From Pseudomonadota bacterium (GTDB lineage Bacteria; Pseudomonadota; Alphaproteobacteria; Rhizobiales; Devosiaceae): 11,878 nucleotides of DNA. The position numbers were made by a program, and so were the translations under genes. Location: contig JAEYYP010000226.1 in the NCBI GenBank assembly GCA_023428425.1, positions 1 to 11,878 of the forward strand. The letters are read 5' to 3'. Below are positions 1 through 6,840 of this stretch, in pieces (within the stretch, counting starts at the first letter, position 1; the number at the start of each line of letters is the position of its first letter). The notes beneath the pieces were generated by a model. The model was given only the letters and a program-made list of their open reading frames with translations. It searched no databases and had not been told where the DNA came from.

Positions 1-1557
1 AACCAGGAAATCACCGAGCAGGTGCTCGACGAGATCGACTCGACCGTCCGCACCGCCATCACCGTCGAGCTGCGCGAGGGCCGCCTCTGCGTCTTCCTGC
101 CGCCCGGCTCGACCGTCGAGGACTACCTCGAGCTGATCGCCGCCTCCGAGGAAGCGGCGAAGACCCTCGGCCTCCCAATCCACGTCGAGGGCTACGCGCC
201 GCCCTACGATCCGCGCCTCAATGTCATCCGCGTCGCGCCTGATCCTGGCGTCATCGAGGTGAACATCCATCCCGCCTCGAACTGGGAGGAATGCGTCGCC
301 ACCACGACCGCCGTCTATGAGGAGGCCCGTGCCTCCCGCCTCGGCGCCGACAAGTTCATGATCGACGGCAAGCATACCGGCACCGGCGGCGGCAATCACG
401 TCGTCGTCGGCGGCGCCACCCCCGGCGACTCACCCTTCCTCCGGCGCCCCGACCTGCTGAAGTCGCTCGTCCTTCACTGGCAGCAGCATCCGTCGCTGAG
501 CTACCTGTTCTCCGGCCTCTTCATCGGGCCGACCTCGCAGGCCCCGCGCATCGACGAAGCGCGCCACGACAGCCTGTACGAGCTCGAGATCGCCCTCCGC
601 CAGGTCCCCGCACCGGGCGAAGGCGTCCAGCCCCTGCCGTGGCTCGTCGACCGCCTCTTCCGCAACCTGCTTGTCGACGTCACCGGCAACACCCACCGGT
701 CCGAAATCTGCATCGACAAGCTCTATTCGCCCGACGGCCCCACCGGCCGCCTGGGTCTTGTCGAGTTACGCGGCTTCGAGATGCCGCCCAACGCGCGCAT
801 GAACCTCGCCCAGCAATTGCTGGTGCGCGCCATCATCGCCCGCTTCTGGAAGGCGCCAAAGGATGGCACCTTCACCCGCTGGGGCACCACGCTCCATGAC
901 CGCTTCATGCTGCCCCACTTCGTCTGGGCCGATTTCATGGACGTGCTCGCGGACCTGAAGACCCACGGCTTCGTCCTCGACCCGGAGTGGTTCGCGGCCC
1001 AGCTCGAGTTCCGCTTCCCCTTCTGCGGCGAGGTCGAGTACGAGGGCATGAAGCTCACCGTGAACCAGGCCCTCGAGCCCTGGCACGTCATGGGCGAAAC
1101 CGGCGCCATCGGCGGCACCGTGCGCTTCGTTGATTCATCGGTTGAACGACTTCAGGTAAAGCTTGAGGGCCTCAACCCAGGCCGCTACCGCGTCACCTGC
1201 AACCAGCGCGAAGTACCGATGACGGCCACCGGCGAAGCGGGCGTGTCCGTGGCGGGCGTCCGCTACAAGGCGTGGCACCCGGCAAACGGCATGCACCCGG
1301 TGCTGCCGGTCAATTCGCCGCTCACCTTCGACATCTACGACACCTGGTCCGATCGCTCGATCGGAGGCTGCACCTACCACACTGCCCATCCGGGCGGCCG
1401 CAACTACGACACCTTCCCGGTCAACGGCAACGAGGCCGAGGCCCGCCGCCTCGCCCGCTTCGTCCCCGCCCACCACACGCCGGGCGGCTTCTGGCCGCGC
1501 CCTGCCGAACAGGCGGCCGAATTCCCGCTGACCCTCGACCTGCGCGTGCCGGTGTAG
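1..1557 (+). CDS. DUF2126-family protein, C-terminal part (5' end outside window)
   Basis: The frame is open from base 1 to the TAG at 1555-1557, so this is the C-terminal 518 residues of a larger protein. Full-length family members are usually about 1,100 residues, with an N-terminal transglutaminase-like domain ahead of DUF2126; that half would lie upstream. Recognisable DUF2126 blocks include EVNIHPASNWEE (from base 256), DGKHTGTGGGNHVVVGG (from about base 364), RIDEARHDSLYELE (about 550) and VELRGFEMPPN (about 760). The conserved acidic, His and Arg residues resemble nucleotide- or metal-binding ligase sites, but no reaction has been assigned. There is no signal peptide or membrane segment in this part. 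It sits 89 bp upstream of the ATP-grasp/alpha-E gene, the usual gene order for this system. The GTG at base 22 is an internal codon, not a start. Family assignment is confident; function is unknown. Confidence 0.88.
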   Translation, partial: NQEITEQVLDEIDSTVRTAITVELREGRLCVFLPPGSTVEDYLELIAASEEAAKTLGLPIHVEGYAPPYDPRLNVIRVAPDPGVIEVNIHPASNWEECVATTTAVYEEARASRLGADKFMIDGKHTGTGGGNHVVVGGATPGDSPFLRRPDLLKSLVLHWQQHPSLSYLFSGLFIGPTSQAPRIDEARHDSLYELEIALRQVPAPGEGVQPLPWLVDRLFRNLLVDVTGNTHRSEICIDKLYSPDGPTGRLGLVELRGFEMPPNARMNLAQQLLVRAIIARFWKAPKDGTFTRWGTTLHDRFMLPHFVWADFMDVLADLKTHGFVLDPEWFAAQLEFRFPFCGEVEYEGMKLTVNQALEPWHVMGETGAIGGTVRFVDSSVERLQVKLEGLNPGRYRVTCNQREVPMTATGEAGVSVAGVRYKAWHPANGMHPVLPVNSPLTFDIYDTWSDRSIGGCTYHTAHPGGRNYDTFPVNGNEAEARRLARFVPAHHTPGGFWPRPAEQAAEFPLTLDLRVPV

Positions 1558-1569
1558 CTGCCCAACTCA

Positions 1570-1616
1570 AATCGCGAGGGGATTTTGACCATTCAGCCGA
1601 AATCCCCCTTGCGATT
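1570..1616 (+). other. Strong intercistronic hairpin
   Basis: The arm AATCGCGAGGGGATTT (1570-1585) pairs with AAATCCCCCTTGCGATT (1600-1616). This gives 16 base pairs with one bulged C and one G-U pair, around a 14-nt loop. No T-run follows, so it is not a standard intrinsic terminator. It begins 12 bases past the DUF2126 stop and ends 30 bases before the ATP-grasp start. It could stabilise or set the processing end of the upstream mRNA, or attenuate read-through. The structure is seen directly; the role is inferred. Confidence 0.6.
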
Positions 1617-1646
1617 CCGATCTCTTGCCATATTCGCTAGTGCCCC

Positions 1647-4058
1647 ATGGAAAAGCGGAATCAGCGTCAGTCGGCCAGGAAGCGCAGGGCCCCCAGCCTT
1701 GTGGCCGATTACCGCCTGATCCCCGGCGTGCCGGACGAAATGGTCGGCCCCGATGGCGCCATCCGCCCGGCCTGGACCGGCCTGATCCAGGGCCTCGACG
1801 AGCTGGGCCACGAAGAGATGGCCACCCGCTTCGAGCGCGCCGATCAGTACCTCCGCGATGCCGGCGTCTACTACCGCAAGTATGACGGCGCCGAGGGCAA
1901 GGAGCGCGCCTGGCCGCTCGCCCACCTGCCCCTCATCCTCGACGAGACCGAGTGGCAGACCATCACCGCCGGCCTGACCCAGCGCGCCGAGCTGCTCGAA
2001 AAGATCGTCGCCGATATCTATGGCGGAAACGACCTCGTCCGCCGCGGCCTGCTGCCGCCCGAGCTCATCGCCCGCAACGAGGAATTCCTTCGGCCCATGG
2101 TTGGCATCAGGCCGGCCTCGGGGCACTTCCTCCACTTCTGCGCCTTCGAACTCGGCCGCGGCCCCGATGGCGGCTGGTGGGTCCTCGGCGACCGTACCCA
2201 GGCCCCCTCCGGTGCCGGCTTCGCGCTCGAGAACCGCGTCGCCACCACCCGCGCCCTTTCGGACATCTACGGCAAGCTGCACGTGCATCGCCTCGCCGGC
2301 TTCTTCCGCGATTTCCGTGATGCGCTGAACGCCATCGCCCGCGATGGCGAAGGCCGCGTCGGCATCCTCACGCCCGGCATCCACAACGAAACCTATTTCG
2401 AGCACGCCTACATCGCGCGCTACCTCGGCTTCATGCTGCTCGAAGGCGAGGACCTCGTGGTCGACAATGGCCAGGTGATGGTCCGCACCGTCTCCGGTCT
2501 CAAGCCGATCAGCGTGCTCTGGCGCCGTCTCGATGCGGGCTTCGCCGATCCGCTCGAACTCAGGACCGACAGCCATATCGGTACGCCCGGCATGACGGAG
2601 GCGCTGCGCCAGGGCTCGATCTCGATGGTCAACGCGCTCGGCTCCGGCATCCTCGAAACCCGCGCGCTTGCCGCTTTCATGCCCAATCTCAGCCGCGCCC
2701 TCACCGGCGACGAGCTGATCCTGCCCACCATCGCCACGTGGTGGTGCGGCCAGTCGGTCGAGCGCCGGCACGTCATGGACAATTTCGATGCCATGATGGT
2801 CGGCTCCGCCTTTTCCACCGGCCTCGCCATCGACGACCCGAGGGGCACCGTGCTCGGGCATGATCTGGGAAAGGTCCAGCGCGCCAACCTTCTCCGCCAG
2901 TTGAGCGAGGACGGCGGCAGCTTCGTCGGCCAGGAGCCGGTACGGCTTTCGACGGCCCCGGTTTACGTCGGCGGTACCCTTCAACCGCGGCCGATCACGC
3001 TGCGCGTCTATGCGGCCCGCACCCGCGACGGCTGGACCATCATGCCGGGCGGCTTCGCTCGCGTCGGCTCCACCTCCGACACCGCGGCGATCGCCATGCA
3101 GCGCGGCGGCCAGGCGGCCGATGTCTGGGTGGTGAGCGACAAGCCCGTCGAGCGCGTTTCGCTCATGGCGCAGGAAGGCGGCAAGCTCGTCCGCGTCTCC
3201 GCCGGCAGCCTGCCGAGCCGCGCTGCCGACAACCTGATCTGGCTGGGCCGCTACACCGAACGCTGCGAGGCCACGGTCCGCATTCTGCGCGCCTACAACG
3301 CCCGCCTCGCCGAAGTCTCCAACCCCGACGTCCCCATCCTCAAGGACACGCGGGCCTATCTGGAAGGCCTCGGCGTCGACGCCAGCAAGGGGCTGCCTGT
3401 CGGCCTGATCTCGGCCATCGAGAGTGCGGTCAACAGCGCCGGGCAGATTCGCGACCGCTTCTCGCCCGATGGCTGGCTGGCCCTCACCGACCTGCGCAAG
3501 ACGGCTCGCAATTTCGCCACCCGCGTCGAGGCGGGCGACGATGCGACGCGCGCCATGACGGTCCTGCTGCGCAAGCTCGCCGGTTTCTCCGGCCTCGTGC
3601 ACGAGAACATGTACCGCTTCGCCGGCTGGCGCTTCCTCGAGATCGGCCGCCGCCTCGAACGCGGCATCCAGATCGCCGGCATCGTCGGCTGGCTGACTCG
3701 GGCCGAGGCCCCCGACGGCTCGCTCGACATGCTGCTCGAGATCGGCGACAGCGTCATGACCCACCGTCGCCGCTACGCCGTCAGCGCCGGTGCCAATTCC
3801 TATGTCGACCTGCTGGTCCTCGACCCGCTCAACCCGCGCTCCGTCCGCTTTCAGATCGCCGAGCTGCGGGAGCAAATCGAGCAACTCCCCGGCGGCATCG
3901 AGGACGGCCACCTGTCCGCTGCCGCCCGGCACGCGCTGCAGCTCCACACCGACCTGCGCGTGACCGATCCCGAGGACATGAGCACGGCGCGCCTCAACCG
4001 GCTCGGCATCGAAATCGGCGAGCTCGCCGATCTCATTGCCGACGCGTATTTCGTCTGA
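1647..4058 (+). CDS. Circularly permuted type 2 ATP-grasp / alpha-E domain fusion protein
   Basis: This 803-residue protein carries two domains that are often separate genes. Residues about 20-500 form a circularly permuted ATP-grasp ligase (DUF404/DUF407 families) with GDRTQAPSGAGFALENR (181-197), PGIHNETYFEHAYIAR (243-258) and TWWCGQ (364-369). Residues about 522-803 form a helical alpha-E (DUF403) domain opening with ADNLIWLGRYTERCE (527-541). ATP-grasp enzymes activate a carboxylate as acyl-phosphate and join it to an amine, so an amidoligase is expected. The alpha-E domain is a helical partner of unknown function. No signal peptide or membrane helix is visible, so it should be cytoplasmic. 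The ATG at 1647 has no strong Shine-Dalgarno sequence, but the basic N-terminal tail before PSLVADYRL is usual for the family. The transglutaminase gene follows 13 bp after the stop. Substrate unknown. Confidence 0.92.
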   Translation: MEKRNQRQSARKRRAPSLVADYRLIPGVPDEMVGPDGAIRPAWTGLIQGLDELGHEEMATRFERADQYLRDAGVYYRKYDGAEGKERAWPLAHLPLILDETEWQTITAGLTQRAELLEKIVADIYGGNDLVRRGLLPPELIARNEEFLRPMVGIRPASGHFLHFCAFELGRGPDGGWWVLGDRTQAPSGAGFALENRVATTRALSDIYGKLHVHRLAGFFRDFRDALNAIARDGEGRVGILTPGIHNETYFEHAYIARYLGFMLLEGEDLVVDNGQVMVRTVSGLKPISVLWRRLDAGFADPLELRTDSHIGTPGMTEALRQGSISMVNALGSGILETRALAAFMPNLSRALTGDELILPTIATWWCGQSVERRHVMDNFDAMMVGSAFSTGLAIDDPRGTVLGHDLGKVQRANLLRQLSEDGGSFVGQEPVRLSTAPVYVGGTLQPRPITLRVYAARTRDGWTIMPGGFARVGSTSDTAAIAMQRGGQAADVWVVSDKPVERVSLMAQEGGKLVRVSAGSLPSRAADNLIWLGRYTERCEATVRILRAYNARLAEVSNPDVPILKDTRAYLEGLGVDASKGLPVGLISAIESAVNSAGQIRDRFSPDGWLALTDLRKTARNFATRVEAGDDATRAMTVLLRKLAGFSGLVHENMYRFAGWRFLEIGRRLERGIQIAGIVGWLTRAEAPDGSLDMLLEIGDSVMTHRRRYAVSAGANSYVDLLVLDPLNPRSVRFQIAELREQIEQLPGGIEDGHLSAAARHALQLHTDLRVTDPEDMSTARLNRLGIEIGELADLIADAYFV

Positions 4059-4064
4059 GGGGGG
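4057..4064 (+). promoter_or_regulatory. Shine-Dalgarno site deciding the GTG start of the transglutaminase gene
   Basis: GAGGGGGG overlaps the ATP-grasp stop codon and sits 7 bases before the GTG at 4072. It favours that start over the in-frame TTG at 4036, which lies inside the upstream gene. The overlap suggests translational coupling. Confidence 0.65.
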
Positions 4065-4071
4065 CGGGCCC

Positions 4072-4950
4072 GTGCTGTACGATGTCCGGCTCGAGTTGCA
4101 CTACGATTACGAGGCCTCGGTGCACGGCGATCGCCACCTGGTCCGGGTGGCTCCTGTGTCCATCCCGAAGGTGCAGCGCGTCATTGCCTCCTCGGTCCGC
4201 TTCGATCCACGCCCCGAGCAGGAAACCACCTTCACCGATTTCTTCGGCAACACCGTTTCCACCATCGCCTACTCCGGCTACCACGATCATCTCGACGTCC
4301 GGCTAACGGCGCGCGTGCAGGTCGAGGACATCCACGCCCCGGCCGATTTCTCTCCCGCGCTTGGCGGCCTGAAGCAGGAGATCGCCGCCCTCTGGTCGCT
4401 CGGGCCGGACAGCCCGCACCATTTCCTCGCGGCCTCGCCTCGGGTCCCCCTCGACGCCGACATCACTGCCTACGCCCAGCGCTCCATCGACCGGACGCAG
4501 TCGATCCAGGCGGCCGCGCTCGACCTCTGCCTCTCCATCCACCGCGACTTCAAGTACGACAAGGAAGCCACCCGCGTGGATACCGGGCCGGTCGAGGCCT
4601 TTGGACTCAAGCGCGGCGTCTGCCAGGACTTCGCTCATGTGATGATTGCCGGCCTGCGCGGCGCCGGCATTCCGGCCGGCTACGTCTCGGGCTTCCTCCG
4701 CACTATCCCGCCCAAGGGCAAGCCGCGCCTCGAGGGCGCCGACGCCATGCACGCCTGGGTGCGCGTCTGGTGCGGACAGCATGCCGGATGGCTCGAGTTC
4801 GACCCGACCAACGCCATGCTCGCCGGGCCCGACCACATCACCATCGGCAATGGACGCGACTATTCGGACGTTTCGCCCATCGTCGGCGTGCTCCGAACCT
4901 CCGGGCAGCACCACGCCAAGCAATCGGTCGATGTTGTCCGCATAGAGTAA
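4072..4950 (+). CDS. Transglutaminase-like cysteine peptidase family protein
   Basis: A 292-residue protein starting at GTG 4072. The N-terminus (MLYDVRLELHYDYEASVHG) matches the family's beta-rich N-terminal domain (residues about 1-85). The transglutaminase core lies at about 140-250, with a complete catalytic triad: Cys184 in GLKRGVCQDFAHV, His227 in DAMHAWVRVW and Asp244 in WLEFDPTNAM. Bacterial members usually act as proteases or amide hydrolases, or as crosslinking enzymes, rather than as true animal-type transglutaminases. No signal peptide is seen, suggesting a cytosolic enzyme. It is the third gene of the cluster after DUF2126 and ATP-grasp/alpha-E, so the likely job is to hydrolyse or transfer the amide bond made by the ligase. 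The longer open frame from TTG 4036 is less likely because it lacks a ribosome site and adds a non-family tail. Family confident; substrate unknown. Confidence 0.92.
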   Translation: MLYDVRLELHYDYEASVHGDRHLVRVAPVSIPKVQRVIASSVRFDPRPEQETTFTDFFGNTVSTIAYSGYHDHLDVRLTARVQVEDIHAPADFSPALGGLKQEIAALWSLGPDSPHHFLAASPRVPLDADITAYAQRSIDRTQSIQAAALDLCLSIHRDFKYDKEATRVDTGPVEAFGLKRGVCQDFAHVMIAGLRGAGIPAGYVSGFLRTIPPKGKPRLEGADAMHAWVRVWCGQHAGWLEFDPTNAMLAGPDHITIGNGRDYSDVSPIVGVLRTSGQHHAKQSVDVVRIE

Positions 4951-4974
4951 AGCGGCCGACCTTCAAGTCATCGC

Positions 4975-5000
4975 GGAACCAACTGCACGATCGCGTCATT
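4975..5000 (+). promoter_or_regulatory. Possible EcfG (general stress sigma) promoter, degenerate
   Basis: GGAAC (4975-4979), a 17-base spacer, then CATT (4997-5000). The -35 element matches the EcfG consensus perfectly; the -10 differs from CGTT at one base. It lies 64 bases before the ATG at 5064, in the gap after the transglutaminase gene, and would drive the first two small genes. It is plausible mainly because perfect sites occur nearby. Confidence 0.45.
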
Positions 5001-5050
5001 GTAATGACCGAAAGCGCCACAATTGGCGCGCCGGCCACCGCCGGTCCTGC

Positions 5051-5058
5051 AGAGGAAA
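5051..5058 (+). promoter_or_regulatory. Shine-Dalgarno site deciding the start at 5064
   Basis: AGAGGAAA ends 5 bases before ATG 5064. The in-frame upstream ATG at 5004 has no ribosome site and lies only 4 bases past the proposed -10 element, so 5064 is preferred. Confidence 0.7.
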
Positions 5059-5063
5059 GTGCG

Positions 5064-5231
5064 ATGACACAGATCGAGATCGCCAACCTGGAACATGCGA
5101 GCCGCTCGGCGTTCGCCTGGTCGCCGGAAGGCTACGACGGCAAGACCCACTTTTCTGAATTGTTCGCCGCACTGGTTCCCGCCGTCGGCATTCTGGCCGT
5201 GGCAGGCACCCTGCTGCTGGCAATTCTCTAG
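5064..5231 (+). CDS. Small single-pass membrane protein, 55 residues
   Basis: I do not recognise a family. The protein has a polar N-terminal half with a WSPEGYDGKTHFSELF stretch (20-35), then a hydrophobic segment at about 36-55 (LVPAVGILAVAGTLLLAIL) that runs to the C-terminus, so it looks C-tail-anchored in the inner membrane. An excellent AGAGGAAA ribosome site supports the start. Its TAG stop overlaps the AGGAG site of the following DUF3309 gene, which implies translational coupling. A degenerate EcfG-type promoter precedes it. An alternative start at ATG 5004 would add 20 mostly small or polar residues but has no ribosome site. The gene is supported by start signals, coupling and composition rather than by homology. 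Confidence 0.68.
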   Translation: MTQIEIANLEHASRSAFAWSPEGYDGKTHFSELFAALVPAVGILAVAGTLLLAIL

Positions 5232-5240
5232 GAGCAGCAA

Positions 5241-5399
5241 ATGTCTGTCGGCACTATCATCATCATCCTGCTTGTTCTGCTTCTCATCGGCGCCATACCG
5301 GCTTGGCCTTACTCCCGCTCCTGGGGAGCTTTCCCCTCCGGTATTCTTGGCGTCGTGCTCGTGATCGTCATCATACTTGTGTTGATGAGGGTCTTCTGA
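5241..5399 (+). CDS. DUF3309 family small membrane protein, 52 residues
   Basis: The ATG at 5241 has a perfect AGGAG (5230-5234) six bases upstream. The protein has two hydrophobic segments (about 3-19 and 36-52) joined by the linker IPAWPYSRSWGAFPSG, whose proline, tryptophan, SRSWG and PSG pattern is diagnostic of DUF3309. Family members are about 50 residues, so this is full length. The function of DUF3309 is unknown; the proteins are common in Alphaproteobacteria and other Proteobacteria. It is coupled to the 55-residue membrane protein upstream and followed by a clear intrinsic terminator, making a two-gene unit of small inner-membrane proteins. A stress role is inferred from the neighbouring EcfG-type sites. 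Confidence 0.88.
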   Translation: MSVGTIIIILLVLLLIGAIPAWPYSRSWGAFPSGILGVVLVIVIILVLMRVF

Positions 5400-5437
5400 G
5401 CCCCGCGAGCCCAGGTCGCCCCCCTGTCGCTCGCCCC

Positions 5438-5476
5438 GGCCCCTGGTTCGCGCCCGAACCAGGGGCCCTTTATTTT
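5438..5476 (+). terminator. Rho-independent terminator
   Basis: A perfect 13-bp stem, GGCCCCTGGTTCG (5438-5450) with CGAACCAGGGGCC (5455-5467), has a 4-nt loop and is followed by CTTTATTTT. It ends the two-gene unit of small membrane proteins and isolates it from the DUF883 unit. Confidence 0.93.
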
Positions 5477-5557
5477 GGCCGGCGCGCCCGTTGCTTGACC
5501 AGCGCAATCGATACGACTGCGCCCCCTGTCGAGTTGCAGTAACTGCCGCCCGTCAGT

Positions 5558-5582
5558 GGAACTTGTCGGTCTTCAGCACGTT
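5558..5582 (+). promoter_or_regulatory. EcfG (general stress response) promoter, perfect match
   Basis: GGAAC (5558-5562), 16 bases, CGTT (5579-5582) matches the established alphaproteobacterial EcfG consensus GGAAC-N16/17-CGTT exactly. It lies 28 bases before the DUF883 start codon and downstream of a terminator, where a promoter is needed. Expected target: the DUF883 gene and the coupled membrane-protein gene. Confidence 0.85.
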
Positions 5583-5610
5583 ATCGACGCAAATAAATCA
5601 GGAGCGTCTC

Positions 5611-6015
5611 ATGGCAACCACAACCGACATGGCCCCCAATCGTTCGGCGGCAAGCACCCCCCGCCGCGCATCCAACGGCGCACGCCGCGCTTCGGCGGCC
5701 GCTCGCGCCGCCGCAGCGTCTGCCTCCTCGCGCGAAGATGAACTGGGCGAACAGATTTCCCAGCTGCAGGCGGACATGAAGGCCATCGCGCAGACACTCG
5801 CCGGGCTCGCCGAGGACAAGGTCAACGAAGCGCAGTCGCTTGCCAAACGCGAGGCAAAGAACGTCGCAAGGGCCGGCCAGAATGCCATTGAAGACGCGCA
5901 GGACGAGTTCAATCAGCTCGAGCGCCAGATCAAGGATACCATCCGCGAAAAGCCGCTGACAGCTGTCGCCGGTGCGATCGCGCTCGGCTACATCCTCGCG
6001 GTTGTCAGTCGCTAG
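5611..6015 (+). CDS. DUF883 (ElaB/YqjD-like) C-tail-anchored protein
   Basis: A 134-residue protein; ATG 5611 has AGGAG at 5600-5604. The first 40 residues are very rich in Ala, Ser and Arg, resembling a flexible basic tail. Residues about 41-112 form a long charged amphipathic helix, probably a coiled coil. Residues about 115-132 (LTAVAGAIALGYILAVVSR) are a small-residue-rich membrane anchor at the extreme C-terminus after the characteristic REKP motif. This is the DUF883 architecture of E. coli ElaB and YqjD, stress-induced inner-membrane proteins; YqjD has been reported to bind ribosomes. The gene has a perfect EcfG-type promoter and sits 2 bp before a YqjE-like gene, mirroring the yqjD-yqjE pairing. 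The basic N-terminus is longer than in the enteric proteins and might bind nucleic acid or ribosomes (inference). Confidence 0.88.
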   Translation: MATTTDMAPNRSAASTPRRASNGARRASAAARAAAASASSREDELGEQISQLQADMKAIAQTLAGLAEDKVNEAQSLAKREAKNVARAGQNAIEDAQDEFNQLERQIKDTIREKPLTAVAGAIALGYILAVVSR

Positions 6016-6017
6016 CC

Positions 6018-6473
6018 ATGCAGTTCCTGCTGCCACTTGCCTCAATTCTCGGCATCGAGGTCGAGGAGCTGGTCGGCCGGGCAAAGAAGAACGCCATCGC
6101 CTGGGCGGCGATGGCGCTTTTCGCGTTGATCGGCCTCGCGTTTGTCCTCATTGCGCTCAACAACGCCGCCACACTTGCGTGGGGACCGATCGTCGGTCCG
6201 CTGGTGATCGCGCTCATTGCCGTTCTCATCGCGCTGGTCATCTGGGCCACGGTCTCGTTCATCGAGGGCATGGCGAGGCGTCGGGCGCTCGAGAAACGTC
6301 ATGCCCAGGAAAAGACAGCTCTTGCCACTACGGCAGCCCTGACGGCTCTGCCGCTCGTGCTGCAATCGTCGCTTATGCGGAAAATCGGCATCCCGGTCGG
6401 GGGCGCTCTGGCGGCTGCCTTCCTGCTCAGCAAGTCTGGCGGCCATCCCGCAGACGATGAACTGCTCGACTAG
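6018..6473 (+). CDS. YqjE/holin-superfamily-like inner-membrane protein
   Basis: A 151-residue protein starting 2 bp after the DUF883 stop with no clear ribosome site of its own, so its translation is probably coupled. It has two strong membrane helices at about 28-48 and 57-83, a charged stretch (MARRRALEKRHAQEKTA, 85-101), then a weaker hydrophobic region at about 103-138 and an acidic tail ending DDELLD. Proteins of this layout are annotated as YqjE-like or as putative phage holin family, but no phage or lysis gene is near, so a lytic role is not supported. The pairing with DUF883 suggests that the two form an inner-membrane stress complex. The family label is moderate; the precise role is unknown. 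Confidence 0.8.
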   Translation: MQFLLPLASILGIEVEELVGRAKKNAIAWAAMALFALIGLAFVLIALNNAATLAWGPIVGPLVIALIAVLIALVIWATVSFIEGMARRRALEKRHAQEKTALATTAALTALPLVLQSSLMRKIGIPVGGALAAAFLLSKSGGHPADDELLD

Positions 6474-6481
6474 CAGGGTTG

Positions 6482-6506
6482 GCAACCAAGGGTCTGCTCG
6501 GCCGTT
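6482..6506 (+). promoter_or_regulatory. Possible EcfG promoter, degenerate
   Basis: GCAAC (6482-6486), 16 bases, CGTT (6503-6506): one mismatch in the -35 element (GGAAC expected) and a perfect -10 and spacer. It lies 9 bases after the YqjE-like stop and 71 bases before the ATG at 6578. It may be an internal stress promoter for the last gene of the block. Confidence 0.4.
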
Positions 6507-6577
6507 GTTGATGGTACCCGCTGAAGAGATGCGGGAAGCAACGACCCCACGGAATCAGGAATTCCAGGAGTTTGAGC

Positions 6578-6811
6578 ATGACACATATCAAGCGAAAGAT
6601 CGTCAGCCTGCTCACCGACGACATGATCCCCGAGGATGAAAAGGTCATCATCCTGCGTCAGCTGGAGGCGGATTCGCTCTCCAAGGAACGCAGTTCAACC
6701 GAGGGCATGACCGCCGTCGATGGCGACGACGGGGAAGACCTCAAGACCATCGAGAACGCCCTGCGCCGCCTTGGCCAGCAGCCCGTCGAGGGCGGCGCCG
6801 CCAGCATCTAG
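6578..6811 (+). CDS. Small acidic protein of unknown function, 77 residues
   Basis: I do not recognise a family. ATG 6578 has AGGAG (6566-6570) seven bases upstream, which decides against the in-frame TTG two codons earlier. The N-terminus (MTHIKRKIVSLLTDDMIPED) is a basic then acidic amphipathic segment. Residues about 20-38 form a helix (EDEKVIILRQLEADSLSKE), the middle is Gly/Asp-rich and probably disordered, and residues about 54-67 form a second short helix. There is no membrane segment or signal peptide, so the protein should be soluble. It follows the DUF883/YqjE-like pair, has a degenerate EcfG-type site upstream, and precedes a strong terminator, so it is either the last gene of the stress operon or its own transcript. 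A small regulator or adaptor is conceivable, but nothing in the sequence shows it. Confidence 0.75.
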   Translation: MTHIKRKIVSLLTDDMIPEDEKVIILRQLEADSLSKERSSTEGMTAVDGDDGEDLKTIENALRRLGQQPVEGGAASI

Positions 6812-6840
6812 ACGGCACCTACATCGCGGATAGTTTCGGT

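Noticed and set aside
1593..3947. 784-codon open frame on the minus strand opposite the ATP-grasp gene
   Set aside because: Its codon position 1 faces position 3 of the sense gene, which is nearly always G or C, so stop codons are suppressed. The protein is low-complexity Ala/Gly/Asp-rich with no recognisable domain, while the sense strand encodes a clear family.
4036..4071. Upstream TTG start for the transglutaminase gene
   Set aside because: It lies inside the ATP-grasp reading frame with no ribosome site. GTG 4072 has GAGGGGGG at proper spacing and gives the family-typical N-terminus.
5004..5063. Upstream ATG 5004 for the 55-residue membrane protein
   Set aside because: There is no ribosome site, and it lies almost on the proposed EcfG-type -10 element. 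ATG 5064 has a strong AGAGGAAA.
6018..6473. Phage holin / prophage remnant
   Set aside because: Only the membrane topology is holin-like. There is no endolysin, phage structural gene, integrase or attachment site nearby, and pairing with DUF883 fits a YqjE-type stress protein.
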